Shown one piece after another: positions 34,990 to 44,478 of a stretch of DNA of 64,000 nt. The notes under the pieces are model-generated. The model saw only the letters and a list, made by a program, of their open reading frames with translations, had not been told where the DNA came from and did not search any database. Position 1 is the first letter of the stretch, and each line of letters opens with the position of its first letter. The position numbers were made by a program, and so were the translations under genes. This stretch comes from Alteromonas gracilis (GTDB taxonomy: Bacteria > Pseudomonadota > Gammaproteobacteria > Enterobacterales > Alteromonadaceae), in NCBI RefSeq assembly GCF_002993325.1, contig NZ_PVNO01000029.1, positions 1-64,000 of the forward strand, written 5' to 3'.

Positions 34990-35661
34990 TTATAGCACCT
35001 CAATAAGCATATATCTCAGCGCGCTAGTTTGCTTTTCTTTAATAATCTGCCAGTTGTCAGGTAAAGGGGGCGTTGTCAGTGAACTCTCATGCTCCAAATA
35101 CACCACGCTACCACTTTGCACTCTATTATTTTTTTCTAAAGACGTGAGCGAGGGCAATACCAAGCCTTTGGCAAATGGTGGGTCGACAAAGACAATGTCG
35201 TAGGGGGCCGCGCTAATGCTTTTCAAAATATTAAGCGCATCACCTTGGTGAACACTGGCTGACGCCGCTTCGTTTGCTTTCAGTAAAGCGAGATTGCTTT
35301 CAAGCTGAGCCGCCGCATGTTTATCAAGTTCAATAAAATCGCAATGAGAGGCATAACGAGAGAGGGCTTCTAAACCTAAGCCTCCGGAACCCGCAAAAAC
35401 ATCCAGGCAGCGAGCGCCATTTACGTAAGGCATTAACCAGTTGAAAAGCGTCTCTTTATTTCTGTCAGTGGTCGGTCTTAACCCTTCTGCATCTAGCACA
35501 GGTAGCTTTCTTCCACGCCACTGACCACCAATAATTCTAATTTGACCATTGCTATTTGGCCCGTGGACTTTGGCATTTTTATAAGAATGCTGTTTTTTTG
35601 CAGAAGATGATGCCCGAGTAGGGCGAGAAACTCGCTTCATAGTGTCTGACAGTGGTATCAT
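34990..35661 (-). CDS. rsmD: 16S rRNA (guanine966-N2)-methyltransferase
   Basis: A 223-residue SAM methyltransferase acting on G966 in the 30S subunit. IRIIGGQWRGRKLPV and LRPTTDRNKETLFNWL are the conserved N-terminal RsmD segments; LDVFAGSGGLGLEALSR is motif I and YDIVFVDPPF is motif IV. The N-terminus before IRIIGG is basic and longer than usual; an in-frame ATG at 35640 (MKRVSRPTR) is an alternative start. It is divergent from ftsY, the standard rsmD/ftsYEX layout. Confidence 0.95.
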   Translation of the reverse strand: MIPLSDTMKRVSRPTRASSSAKKQHSYKNAKVHGPNSNGQIRIIGGQWRGRKLPVLDAEGLRPTTDRNKETLFNWLMPYVNGARCLDVFAGSGGLGLEALSRYASHCDFIELDKHAAAQLESNLALLKANEAASASVHQGDALNILKSISAAPYDIVFVDPPFAKGLVLPSLTSLEKNNRVQSGSVVYLEHESSLTTPPLPDNWQIIKEKQTSALRYMLIEVL

Positions 35662-35727
35662 GCGTTCATTCAGTAGGCGGCAAGTGTAGCCGAATTTGCT
35701 AAGAATTTATAAGGATTTGTCCTAACG

Positions 35728-37557
35728 ATGTCGAAACTTTTTGGCTGGTTCAGCAAGAACAAAAAAGCAGAGAAACAAAAAGCGCAAGCGGAAGAAGAGG
35801 CTCGCGCTAAGGCCGAGGCAGAAGCCCAAGCGAAGGCGCAAGCGGAAGAAGAAGCGCGCGCTAAGGCCGAGGCAGAAGCACGGGCCAAGGCACAAGCGGA
35901 AGAAGAAGCTCGCGCTAAGGCCGAAGCAGAAACACAAGCGAAGGCGCAAGCGGAACAAGAAGCGCGCGCTAAAGCCGAGGCAGAAGCACAAGCGAAAGCC
36001 CAAGCTGAAGAAGAAGCACGCGCTAAGGCAGAGGCAGAAGCACAAGCGAAGGCGCAAGCGGAAGAAGAAGCACGCGCTAAGGCCGAGGCAGAAGCACAAG
36101 CGAAGGCCCAAGCGGAACAAGAAGCGCGCGCTAGAGCCGAGGCGGAAGCCCAAGCGAAGGCGCAAGCGGAAGAAGAAGCTCGTGTTAAGGCCGAGGCAGA
36201 AGCACAAGCCAAGGCGCAAGCGGAAGAAGAAGCACGTGCTAAGGCCGAGGCAGAAGCACAAGCCAAGGCGCAAGCGGAAGAAGAGGCTCGCGCTAAAGCC
36301 GAGGCAGAAGCCCAAGCGAAGGCACAAGCGGAAGAAGAGGCTCGAGCTAAAGCCGAGGCAGAAGCCCAAGCGAAGGCACAAGCGGAAGAAGAGGCTCGAG
36401 CTAAAGCCGAGGCAGAAGCACAAGCCAAGGCACAAGCGGAAGAAGAAGCACGCGCTAAAGCCGAGGCAGAAGCCCAAGCTAAGGCGCAAGCGGAAGAAGA
36501 AGCACGCGCTAAAGCCGAGGCAGAAGCACAAGCGAAGGCGCAAGCGAAGGCGCAAGCGGAAGAAGAAGCACGTGCTAAGGCCGAGGCGGAGAACAAGCCA
36601 AAAGAAAAGAAATCCCTTTTTGCTCGTTTAAAGGAAAGTCTATCGCGCACGAAAGAAAATTTAGGCAGCGGGATTGTTAGCCTATTTAAAGGTAAGGCGA
36701 TAGATGACGAGCTGTATGAAGACCTAGAAACTCAGCTTTTAGTGGCAGATGTGGGTATGGACACCACTCAGAAGATCATAAACCATCTCACTGACAGTGC
36801 CTCTCGAAAAGATCTTAAAGACGCGGAAGCGTTGTTAGAGATAATGAAGCAGCAAATGTCAGGCATGTTGTCACAAGTCAATCAGCCCTTACCTGACGTG
36901 ATGAAAGCTCATGACGCCAGCGAAGGTCCTTTTGTCATTTTAATGGTCGGGGTAAACGGTGTGGGTAAAACCACCACCATTGGAAAGCTGGCCAAGCAGT
37001 TTCAGCAAGAGGGTAAGAAGGTCATGCTTGCTGCAGGTGACACGTTCAGAGCGGCAGCGGTTGAGCAACTTCAGGTATGGGGTGAGCGAAACGATATTCC
37101 TGTTATAGCACAGCACACTGGTGCTGACAGTGCATCAGTGCTTTATGACGCGCTTGAGGCAGCTAAATCTCGCGGTACCGATATATTAATTGCAGACACC
37201 GCCGGGCGCTTGCAGAATAAAAATAACTTGATGGAAGAGCTTAAAAAAGTGGTTCGCGTGATGAAGAAGATTAATCCAAACGCGCCTCACGAGGTTATGC
37301 TTACGTTAGATGCGGGTACCGGTCAGAACGCAATTAGCCAAGCGAAGTTGTTTAACGAAGCGGTGGGCTTAACGGGTATTACCCTAACTAAGTTAGACGG
37401 TACTGCAAAGGGTGGCGTCATCTTCTCTATTGCTGATAAATTTAATATTCCTATTAGGTATATCGGTGTAGGTGAAAGCATTGACGATTTACGCCAGTTC
37501 GACGGACAAGAATTTATTGATGCGCTGTTTAGCGAAATGGAAACTCCGGAAAGCTAA
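35728..37557 (+). CDS. ftsY: Signal recognition particle receptor FtsY with an expanded repeat A-domain
   Basis: A 609-residue SRP receptor GTPase that docks ribosome-SRP complexes on the inner membrane. Residues 1-18 (SKLFGWFSKNKKAEK) form an amphipathic membrane-targeting start. Residues 19-292 are 15 near-identical 18-residue repeats of the AQAEEEARAKAEAEAQAK type, replacing the ordinary acidic A-domain. The NG domain follows from about 300: G1 GVNGVGKTT at 408-416, DTFRAAAVEQL, DTAGRLQNK and TKLDGTAKGG. The repeats are Ala-rich, net acidic and probably one long helix, like TolA. Two frames in and against this region are also open because of the repeat and are not genes. ftsE starts 26 bp downstream. 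Confidence 0.96.
   Translation: MSKLFGWFSKNKKAEKQKAQAEEEARAKAEAEAQAKAQAEEEARAKAEAEARAKAQAEEEARAKAEAETQAKAQAEQEARAKAEAEAQAKAQAEEEARAKAEAEAQAKAQAEEEARAKAEAEAQAKAQAEQEARARAEAEAQAKAQAEEEARVKAEAEAQAKAQAEEEARAKAEAEAQAKAQAEEEARAKAEAEAQAKAQAEEEARAKAEAEAQAKAQAEEEARAKAEAEAQAKAQAEEEARAKAEAEAQAKAQAEEEARAKAEAEAQAKAQAKAQAEEEARAKAEAENKPKEKKSLFARLKESLSRTKENLGSGIVSLFKGKAIDDELYEDLETQLLVADVGMDTTQKIINHLTDSASRKDLKDAEALLEIMKQQMSGMLSQVNQPLPDVMKAHDASEGPFVILMVGVNGVGKTTTIGKLAKQFQQEGKKVMLAAGDTFRAAAVEQLQVWGERNDIPVIAQHTGADSASVLYDALEAAKSRGTDILIADTAGRLQNKNNLMEELKKVVRVMKKINPNAPHEVMLTLDAGTGQNAISQAKLFNEAVGLTGITLTKLDGTAKGGVIFSIADKFNIPIRYIGVGESIDDLRQFDGQEFIDALFSEMETPES
35782..36603 (+). repeat. 54-bp tandem repeat array inside ftsY (15 copies)
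   Basis: Fifteen in-frame units, each encoding 18 residues, with an extra 12 bp in the last unit spacing. Units differ mostly at third codon positions (GCG/GCA/GCC/GCT) with a few residue changes (EQE, ARV, ARAR, ETQ). Adjacent units near 36300-36410 are almost identical, pointing to recent duplication. Copy number is likely to vary between strains. Confidence 0.95.
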
Positions 37558-37583
37558 AACCAGTAAAGCGTTAGGGAAAAAGA

Positions 37584-38297
37584 ATGATAAAGTTTGAGCA
37601 GGTAAGCAAAACCTATCCGGGCGGTCAGCGCGCGCTTAGTAAAGTAAACTTTCATATCGCGCCAGGCGAAATGGCCTTTTTAACAGGGCACTCTGGCGCA
37701 GGGAAAAGTACACTGCTCAAACTTATAAGCCTTATGGAACGCCCAACGGTGGGGCGGGTTCTCATCAACGGCCACGACCTTAATGCTATTACTCGCCGAG
37801 ATATTGCCTATATCCGTCGTGATATAGGGATGATTTTTCAGAGCCACCAACTGTTGATGGATAAGTCAGTTTTTGACAACGTGGCTTTGCCTTTAGTCAT
37901 TGAGGGGTATACCCACAAAGAAATACGTAAGCGTGTGGAAGCAGCCCTTGAGATGGTGGGTCTAAGAGATAAAATCCGTTGTTTGCCCATCACCTTATCA
38001 GGGGGCGAGCAACAGCGCGTTGGTATAGCCCGTGCTGTCGTCAACAAACCTCCCTTACTACTTGCCGATGAGCCTACGGGTAACCTTGACCCTAAATTGT
38101 CCATGGAGATTATTCGTCTTTTTGAGGATTTTAACCAGGCAGGTGTGTCAGTGTTAATTGCTACTCACGACCTGGGTCTTATTGCCCGAATGCGATACCG
38201 TACTTTAACGCTTAAAAACGGACAAATGATTACCGATGGCCTGACCGACGGCCTTGACTATGGCACTTCAGATAGCGGTGAGGGAGACTGGTCATGA
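37584..38297 (+). CDS. ftsE: Cell division ATP-binding protein FtsE
   Basis: A 237-residue ABC ATPase that with FtsX links the divisome to peptidoglycan hydrolase activation. Walker [10 protein letters not shown] is at 35-43, the Q-loop IFQSHQLL, signature [14 protein letters not shown], Walker [13 protein letters not shown] and switch TH in ATHDLGL. The tail after about 220 is longer than in E. coli (222 residues). Its stop overlaps the ftsX start by 4 bases (ATGA). Confidence 0.97.
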   Translation: MIKFEQVSKTYPGGQRALSKVNFHIAPGEMAFLTGHSGAGKSTLLKLISLMERPTVGRVLINGHDLNAITRRDIAYIRRDIGMIFQSHQLLMDKSVFDNVALPLVIEGYTHKEIRKRVEAALEMVGLRDKIRCLPITLSGGEQQRVGIARAVVNKPPLLLADEPTGNLDPKLSMEIIRLFEDFNQAGVSVLIATHDLGLIARMRYRTLTLKNGQMITDGLTDGLDYGTSDSGEGDWS

Positions 38298-39274
38298 GTA
38301 TATTATTCAAAGGGCGAGCGAAGGGAGCGTCTTCAGCTAAGGTGGGTTTTCTTCAATCTATCGTCATGTTTTTTGTAAGTCATGTGCGACAAGCGTTATC
38401 GAGCCTGGGTGAGCTTTGGCGCCAGCCGCTAGCTTCACTAATGACTATAGGTGTATTGGGACTAAGTATAACCCTACCTAGTACTCTTTATATCATGGTT
38501 AAAAATACGGAAAAAATAACCGCAGGCTGGGATCAGGCCTCGGAAATTTCGTTATTTTTGAAACCTACTATGAGTGCCGCAAGTTCACAGCAGTTGGTGG
38601 CTAGGCTGAATACATGGCCTGAAATAGACAGTGTTGTTTACATTCCTGCTGATGATGCGCTTAAGGAGTTTCAGCACTTATCGGGGCTAGGTGATGCGAT
38701 TGCTTACCTTGAGAAAAATCCGCTGCCCGATGTAGTACTCGTCACGCCAGCTGAAAAATATGCATCGCCCACCGCTGCAAAAGCATTGTTAGACAAGCTT
38801 CGTCAGCAGCGAGAGGTCGATATTGGTAAGCTTGATATTGAGTGGTTAGAACGACTATATGCAGTGATTGATATCGCCCGAGACCTTGTCACGTTAATTG
38901 GGCTTCTGCTTTTCATTGCAGTCGTGCTTATTATCGGCAACACCATCCGCCTCAATATACTCAATAAATACGACGAAATTGTGGTGATGAAGCTGGTTGG
39001 GGCCACCGACGCATTCATTCACCGTCCATTTCTATATACAGGGTTTTGGTATGGCCTGTTGGGCGGTCTCATGGCCTGGTTTGCTGTAATCATAATATTG
39101 TGGTGGATGGATAGCAGTATCACTACCTTCGCGGCCATGTATCAAAAAGACTTTAATATTACCGGCCTCACTGGAACCGCATTGCTGACTATGCTTGGAT
39201 TATCAGTGCTTTTAGGCTTACTGGGCTCACTCATCTCGGTTCAGCGACACGTTAGAGAAATAGAGCCCAAATAA
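38294..39274 (+). CDS. ftsX: Cell division protein FtsX
   Basis: A 326-residue inner-membrane partner of FtsE, with four helices: one near 50-72 (LASLMTIGVLGLSITLPSTLYIMV), a large periplasmic loop, then LVTLIGLLLFIAVVLIIGNTIRLNI, TGFWYGLLGGLMAWFAVIIIL and LLTMLGLSVLLGLLGSLISV. The conserved EIVVMKLVGATDAFIHRPF lies between helices 2 and 3. The periplasmic loop is the EnvC-binding part in E. coli. Coupled to ftsE. In E. coli rpoH follows directly, but here two minus-strand EAL-HDOD genes intervene. Confidence 0.96.
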   Translation: MSILFKGRAKGASSAKVGFLQSIVMFFVSHVRQALSSLGELWRQPLASLMTIGVLGLSITLPSTLYIMVKNTEKITAGWDQASEISLFLKPTMSAASSQQLVARLNTWPEIDSVVYIPADDALKEFQHLSGLGDAIAYLEKNPLPDVVLVTPAEKYASPTAAKALLDKLRQQREVDIGKLDIEWLERLYAVIDIARDLVTLIGLLLFIAVVLIIGNTIRLNILNKYDEIVVMKLVGATDAFIHRPFLYTGFWYGLLGGLMAWFAVIIILWWMDSSITTFAAMYQKDFNITGLTGTALLTMLGLSVLLGLLGSLISVQRHVREIEPK

Positions 39275-39302
39275 ATAGCTACTGTACTAACTATAAGAAT
39301 GG

Positions 39303-40541
39303 TTACTGTGCTATTGCTCGTGGGTAATGGGATGTGACTGCACTACGAACCCCGTTACCCCATACAATCGCTTGGTTATAAAGCATATGAAGCTGCTTCT
39401 GGTCGATATTAAGTAGCTTCGCTTGTTTTATTACATTCATCCAAAGTGCACTTTCAAAAGCACGAACTAGCGTCATGTAGTTGGCAATTTCAATGTTTTT
39501 ACCAAGCAAGGCATCGTTTACTTCTTCTGACAATGGCAATTGTTTCAAAATGTCAGTCATAGATTGGTCAAGCAGCCCTTCAAGCAGCGAGAATAAGCCA
39601 ACCAAGAAAGCGATAGGCGGATTGTTTTTCATCCCTCGACGCTCTGCCAGAAGATCAAAGAATTTAGCGCGAACCAGTGACATATGAATAATTTCAAGTG
39701 GCTTGTCGTCGCCTAAATTCGTTAAGCTTAATAGCGCAATAAATTTCTTAATCTCTACTTCGCCCATATAATTTAGGGCATGCTTTAGCGAGGTAATCTT
39801 ATAGCGCTTGTTAATAGTAGGGTTATTAATAAATTTTAGTAGTAAAAAACTTAGCGTGGCATCGCGCTCAATAATCTGGCTTATACGGTCAATGTCAAAG
39901 CTGTTGTTCGAACTCTCACCCATCAAATCGACGATGTTCATTTTCGACGCAGGCAATTGCTTTAAAATTCGCGCTTCTGGCTGAGAAAAAAAGTACCCTT
40001 GAAAAAAGTCGAACCCCAAGTCGAGACAAGTTGTGAAATTGTCTTGGGTATCAACTTGTTCAGCCACTAACTGGACATCTGCATCGCGATAGCGTGGAAT
40101 ATGTTTTTCAACGGTTTCAAAACGCGCCTTCGACACATCAACCTTGACGATATCAATAAGCGGGAATATATCGTGTTTCGATGCCACCATCATGGGGTCG
40201 TCTATTGCCAACCTAAACCCAAGTTGCTTTATGTGCTGGCAGGCTTCAAATAGTCCGCTGGATGTGTCCGTTGGGTCAGCAAGTTCAACAACGACAGACT
40301 CTGGATTCAGAGTTGTGGGAAAGCGAGAAATGAGTGTGTCAGAAGAAAAAGAAATAAAGGATGTTTTTTCGCCGCTAATATCGTCAAGGCCTAGAGGGTG
40401 AAAATGTTCAGATATAAACTTTGCTTTCTCTTCCTTGTGTTCCGGATAAGCGCCCGCTTTACCATCCCTGAACAAAAGTTCGTAGGCAAATACGCTTTTG
40501 CTTTTATCTAAAATGGGCTGACGAGCTATAAACGCGAACAT
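39303..40541 (-). CDS. EAL-HDOD domain protein, copy A
   Basis: A 412-residue cytosolic protein of the YuxH-like EAL-HDOD family. The EAL-like half (1-205) keeps YELLFR, VVELAD, AIDDP, VKVDVS, AEQVD and FFQGYFF, but the Asn of the usual N-F/V motif is replaced by Ser (SFISFSSDTL). The HDOD half (about 205-400) has the hydrophobic helices FLLLKFINNPTINKRYKITSLKHALNYMGEVEIKKFI, shared with the neighbour. These proteins join c-di-GMP and stress or motility signalling, and HDOD domains act as protein-contact scaffolds. About 45-50 percent identical by eye to the next gene, so a tandem duplication. AGGAAG precedes the ATG. Confidence 0.88.
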   Translation of the reverse strand: MFAFIARQPILDKSKSVFAYELLFRDGKAGAYPEHKEEKAKFISEHFHPLGLDDISGEKTSFISFSSDTLISRFPTTLNPESVVVELADPTDTSSGLFEACQHIKQLGFRLAIDDPMMVASKHDIFPLIDIVKVDVSKARFETVEKHIPRYRDADVQLVAEQVDTQDNFTTCLDLGFDFFQGYFFSQPEARILKQLPASKMNIVDLMGESSNNSFDIDRISQIIERDATLSFLLLKFINNPTINKRYKITSLKHALNYMGEVEIKKFIALLSLTNLGDDKPLEIIHMSLVRAKFFDLLAERRGMKNNPPIAFLVGLFSLLEGLLDQSMTDILKQLPLSEEVNDALLGKNIEIANYMTLVRAFESALWMNVIKQAKLLNIDQKQLHMLYNQAIVWGNGVRSAVTSHYPRAIAQ

Positions 40542-40696
40542 AATTTCTTCCTGCTGAAAACGAACTGATATCGTTATTAATTATAATTCCAATGTTGACC
40601 GAACCGACGTTAAGTCACTCTCTAGTCTATGATATGTATTCGTAATCTAACAACTATTCAACCATTAATTATCAACTATCGCCTAAGGCGAGCCAT

Positions 40697-41923
40697 TTAA
40701 TTATCCTTCAACGCTGATTGATGGATATGTTTGGCCCATTTAATTGCCTCATTATAATAGCTGTGAAGAAGGCTTTGGCTAATGTCGTATTTCACGGCAA
40801 ATTGTTGTATTCCGGTCCACTTTGCACGTTCGAATAATTGCGCCAAGGTTAAGCAGTTTCTAAGCATTCCTTTGCCACCGCAAAGGGCATTTTTCACATC
40901 GTCACTAATTGGAACTTTACTGACTAAGTCATCTATACGCTGTTCCATCATGGCATCTAATAAGGACAATAGGCCCGTTAAAAAACCCTTAAGCGGGTTA
41001 TCTGCATCTTTAAGCTGAGAAAATACTAACTCGCAAAACTTTGCGCGTACCAGTGCCATCTGAAGCAGCTCTGTCGGCTGACCATCGTTTAAGTTGGCAA
41101 GAGCGAGCAGAGAAATAAACTTCTTCACTTCAATTTCGCCCATAAATGTTAGCGCGTGCTTGAGAGAAGTAATCTTATGCCGCTTATTCACCATAGGATT
41201 GTTTATAAAGCGCAGCAGCAAATAAGTGAGGGACGGGTCACGCTCTATGATTTTGTTTACTTCATCGAAATTCAGTTTCGCCTGACTACTTAGCGTGAGT
41301 AACTCCATCATAGTAAGGTTGCTAGGGCCTAGCTTTCTGTGTTTTACAATTTCAGGTTTTGCTAAAAAGTAACCCTGAAAATAGTCGAAGCCCATGGCTT
41401 TAAACTTATTAAACTCTTCATAAGTCTCAATTTTTTCAGCAACAAGCTTAATGTTTTTAGACTTAAAGCGTTCAACTAACGCGGGAATTTCATCGTGAGC
41501 AATTTCGGTAATGTCGATTTTGACTATGCTGGTAAAAGGGATAAACGCCTCCCATTTCCCTTTCATATCGTAATCATCTAAGGCGATAGGGTAGCCCAGC
41601 CCGCGAATATGCTTGCAAGCAGAAACTAGCGCCTCGTCTACTTCAACCGTCTCTACAATCTCGATGACAACCTTGTTCGCGTCCAATGAGGTGGGAAAGC
41701 GAAACATAAGGGTATCGCGATGAAAGTTAATGAACGCTTTTTTATCTCCCGTGATCTCTTCAATACCTAAGCTCAAATGGGTTGAAGTTAGTATCTTAGA
41801 GGTAGCTTCATCGGGAGGGATATCTGGAAAGCAATTTTCTTCGCCAATACGAAAAAGTAATTCATATGCGTACACCTCTCGGTCTACATCGAATATGGGC
41901 TGTCTAGCGACGTAAGCAAACAT
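40697..41923 (-). CDS. EAL-HDOD domain protein, copy B
   Basis: 408 residues from ATG 41923, which has AGGA 5-6 bases upstream; the TTG one codon earlier is too close to that site. The EAL-like half is better kept than in copy A: YELLFR, AFINFHRD (Asn present), VIEIVE, ALDDYD, VKIDIT, AEKIE and YFQGYFL, so hydrolytic activity is more plausible here. The HDOD half carries LLLRFINNPMVNKRHKITSLKHALTFMGEIEVKKFISLLAL. It is upstream of copy A on the same strand (155-bp gap). The pair sits between ftsX and rpoH, where E. coli has no genes. Confidence 0.88.
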   Translation of the reverse strand: MFAYVARQPIFDVDREVYAYELLFRIGEENCFPDIPPDEATSKILTSTHLSLGIEEITGDKKAFINFHRDTLMFRFPTSLDANKVVIEIVETVEVDEALVSACKHIRGLGYPIALDDYDMKGKWEAFIPFTSIVKIDITEIAHDEIPALVERFKSKNIKLVAEKIETYEEFNKFKAMGFDYFQGYFLAKPEIVKHRKLGPSNLTMMELLTLSSQAKLNFDEVNKIIERDPSLTYLLLRFINNPMVNKRHKITSLKHALTFMGEIEVKKFISLLALANLNDGQPTELLQMALVRAKFCELVFSQLKDADNPLKGFLTGLLSLLDAMMEQRIDDLVSKVPISDDVKNALCGGKGMLRNCLTLAQLFERAKWTGIQQFAVKYDISQSLLHSYYNEAIKWAKHIHQSALKDN

Positions 41924-42340
41924 CAAGGTCCTCTTTGCTTCACTTGCCTTACTTCTTTACTTGGTATTTCCCTTTAAGCGTTAAGTCCATTTATTGGCAC
42001 ATTATCCGGAAAATGCGTTGCAGCAGCTGTAGTGCAAAATCGATTAATCCAATCTATTATCTTCAGTTTTAAAGAGGAAAAGCAAGAGATATGATTGCTG
42101 GATTGAGAATCACGAAAAACGATAGTGATTGAGTAATCGCGTTGGGGTGACAATTAAGCGTTGAATTTCATACCACTGAGATTAGCTTTGCGTTTATGTT
42201 TGGTAATTAAAGTATAATATTTTGGTGGTGTACTGAAGGTTAATGAACAAATGCAGTTAGATAAATAACTGCTCCGGTTTGAGTTAATGCGATATCGTTT
42301 ACCGTTATATAGTGCGAAGCGATATTCAGAACGTTAATTT

Positions 42341-42368
42341 GAACTTTTTTTCATAATCTAGGTCTTGA
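42341..42368 (+). promoter_or_regulatory. Candidate sigma-E promoter of rpoH
   Basis: GAACTT (42341-42346) is an exact sigma-E -35; 16 bases on, TCTTGA (42363-42368) is a partial match to the TCTGA-type -10. It lies about 110 bp before the rpoH ATG. E. coli rpoH also has a sigma-E promoter. The 558-bp gap 41924-42481 holds no other recognisable element. Confidence 0.5.
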
Positions 42369-42481
42369 TATTGTAGGAAGTGCCACCATACCTACACATC
42401 GGTAATACTTCATATCTTAATTAGGTCTCGCGCAGCTTCGGTTACTTTGTTAATATGAAGCGGCAATAAATGAGGTGAACA

Positions 42482-43336
42482 ATGAGCAACAATTTGCAAT
42501 CTATGGCCCTGTCAGTGCCACACAGCGGTAGCATCGAAGGCTACATCCAAGCTGTAAGCAGCATTGATATGCTTAGCGCTGAGGAAGAGCGTGAGTTGGC
42601 AGTGCGCCTTCGCGAAGACGAAGACTTACAAGCCGCTCGAAAGCTAGTAATGTCACACCTTCGTTTTGTAGTGCACATTGCAAAATCTTACTCAGGTTAT
42701 GGCTTACCACAAGCCGACTTAATTCAAGAAGGCAATATTGGTCTGATGAAAGCCGTTAAACGCTTCGACCCAACAGTGGGTGTGCGTTTGGTTTCTTTCG
42801 CGGTTCATTGGATCAAAGCAGAAATTCATGAGTTTGTACTTAAAAACTGGAGAATAGTGAAGGTTGCGACTACAAAAGCGCAGCGTAAATTGTTCTTTAA
42901 CCTACGTAAGGCGAAAAAGCGTCTAGGTTGGTTTACTCATGCTGAAGTACAAACCGTAGCAGACGAGCTTGGCGTTAGCACAAAAGAAGTGCTTCAAATG
43001 GAAGCGCGTATGAGCAGCCAAGATCAAGCGTTTGACTTAACAGCAGACGAAGATGAGACAGGTAATTTTGCGCCAGTTCAATTTTTGGAAGATAAGTCTT
43101 CTGATGTTGAAACTGATGTCATTAATAATGACTGGGATACAGCGGCAAGTAAGCGACTGTATTCAGCGATAAAAACGCTAGACGAGCGTAGTCAAGATAT
43201 CATTGAGACACGTTGGTTAGCAGATAACAAAATTACGCTACAAGACTTGGCTGATAAATATCAGGTTTCTGCAGAGCGTGTTCGTCAAATTGAAAAGAAT
43301 GCGATGAAGAAACTGCAAGCAGCTATGGTTGCGTAG
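42482..43336 (+). CDS. rpoH: RNA polymerase heat-shock sigma factor, sigma-32
   Basis: A 284-residue sigma-70-family factor for heat-shock genes, same length as E. coli RpoH. Region 2 (about 52-122) has [35 protein letters not shown] and [19 protein letters not shown]; the family-specific RpoH box QRKLFFNLR is at 134-142; region 4 has the helix-turn-helix with [24 protein letters not shown] good ribosome site (GAGGTG) precedes the ATG. In relatives the 5' mRNA forms an RNA thermometer, which could not be verified here. hslVU in this window carries a matching promoter. Confidence 0.97.
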   Translation: MSNNLQSMALSVPHSGSIEGYIQAVSSIDMLSAEEERELAVRLREDEDLQAARKLVMSHLRFVVHIAKSYSGYGLPQADLIQEGNIGLMKAVKRFDPTVGVRLVSFAVHWIKAEIHEFVLKNWRIVKVATTKAQRKLFFNLRKAKKRLGWFTHAEVQTVADELGVSTKEVLQMEARMSSQDQAFDLTADEDETGNFAPVQFLEDKSSDVETDVINNDWDTAASKRLYSAIKTLDERSQDIIETRWLADNKITLQDLADKYQVSAERVRQIEKNAMKKLQAAMVA

Positions 43337-43378
43337 TAATAAACGTAATCAGCCTAAACGCTTGATAGATACGAATTG

Positions 43379-43406
43379 AAAAAGCGCCTTTAAGGCGCTT
43401 TTTTAT
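43379..43406. terminator. Shared terminator after rpoH
   Basis: Stem AAAGCGCCTT/AAGGCGCTTT with a minimal loop, T-run on the plus side and AAAAA (T-run on minus) on the other. It ends rpoH and the convergent GNAT/hotdog gene. Confidence 0.9.
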
Positions 43407-43433
43407 TGCTTCAAAAAAGTTAAAACATTCGCC

Positions 43434-44348
43434 TTACTTTTCTTTATTTTTAGCAACAGGAAGTACGTAAAATACTCCCTCAAACTCCGCCACCGGTGAA
43501 TCCCCATCTAATATCGCCACGCTCAACTCGAAGCGAGCTTTATTATCATTCTCTAAAGGTTTGAATTTTCCAGATAAGGTTTCGATATTACAGATTGCCC
43601 TTGGCTTCATAGTAATAGGTTTGTGGTAGTGAATGTCTCCATCGCCCAAGACAATATCGCCGTCTAACCCACGCTCTTTGAGCTGCAGGTAAATCATTCC
43701 CCACCCCGTAAGTGTGGCTAACGAAAATATACTGCCTGCGAACATGGTGCCGTGAATATTGATGTTTTTATTTAGCGATGCGCGCGTTTCAAGTGTGCGC
43801 CCGGTGTATTGATACAGCTTGATACCCATATGTTCAGTAATAGGTATCGTCTCTGACCACGTTTCTTGAAGTGTTTTGCACCACTTAGGGTGGAGCACTA
43901 AAGTATTATTTTCGGTAAACTTTTTTACCATCTGCTGGCGCTTTAACATACCGAGTTCGTTTGGCGCTTCTCGTTCTATTTCAAAGCCACAAGCACTGAA
44001 GAAGTCGATTGAAATCTCGCGACTGTTAGTGACAGCTCGCTCTGCACCAAGGTCTTTTGCAACGTTTTCTAGCGCTGCCATCATCATCTGACCTAGCCCT
44101 TTGCGCTGATGATCAGTATGAACGGCGATGTGTCTTATTTGTGCTTCTTCTGCAGTATTCAAATGCACTCGACCACAGGCTACCACCTCTCCACTGCGGT
44201 TGGTAATCATACGGTGCTCTGCGACTTGTTCGTATTCGTCTTTTTCTGAACCCGGAGGGAAGTTCCACGGCTGGCGTAGGTGTTCCCACCGAAAATGAAA
44301 ATAGGCTTCAAATTCGGCATCGCTCTTTGGCGTCACTACCTTATACAC
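43434..44348 (-). CDS. Fused GNAT acetyltransferase / hotdog thioesterase (YiiD type)
   Basis: A 304-residue two-domain protein. Residues 1-145 form a GNAT domain with the acetyl-CoA loop VHTDHQRKGLGQMMM and a C-terminal DFFSACGFEIERE. Residues about 155-300 form a hotdog thioesterase-like domain with HGTMFAGSIFSLATLTGWGMIYL and GDIHYHKPI. The fusion matches E. coli YiiD (also called FabY), which has been linked to fatty-acid initiation. As in E. coli it lies beside dtd (130-bp gap, same strand), which supports the assignment; the substrate is not known for this lineage. Confidence 0.88.
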   Translation of the reverse strand: MYKVVTPKSDAEFEAYFHFRWEHLRQPWNFPPGSEKDEYEQVAEHRMITNRSGEVVACGRVHLNTAEEAQIRHIAVHTDHQRKGLGQMMMAALENVAKDLGAERAVTNSREISIDFFSACGFEIEREAPNELGMLKRQQMVKKFTENNTLVLHPKWCKTLQETWSETIPITEHMGIKLYQYTGRTLETRASLNKNINIHGTMFAGSIFSLATLTGWGMIYLQLKERGLDGDIVLGDGDIHYHKPITMKPRAICNIETLSGKFKPLENDNKARFELSVAILDGDSPVAEFEGVFYVLPVAKNKEK

Positions 44349-44478
44349 AATAAACCGGCCTTATTAAAAAAATGAGAGAGTATTTAAACGTAAGAATACA
44401 AACGGTACAAGTTTATTTGTAGGAGCAGATAAGGGCGTTTGCAGAAGAGATTGGCCCCTCTGTGTAGATAAGAAGCCG

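Noticed and set aside
35782-36603. CRISPR-like regular repeats
   Set aside because: Units are contiguous, in frame and without spacers; it is a protein-coding tandem repeat.
35670-36650. Long open frames against and beside the ftsY repeat (also 35722-36555 minus and 35741-36631 plus)
   Set aside because: They result from the 54-bp repeat keeping other frames open; products are low-complexity Ala/Ser-, Cys/Phe- or Lys/Arg-rich repeats without ribosome sites, while FtsY covers the region.
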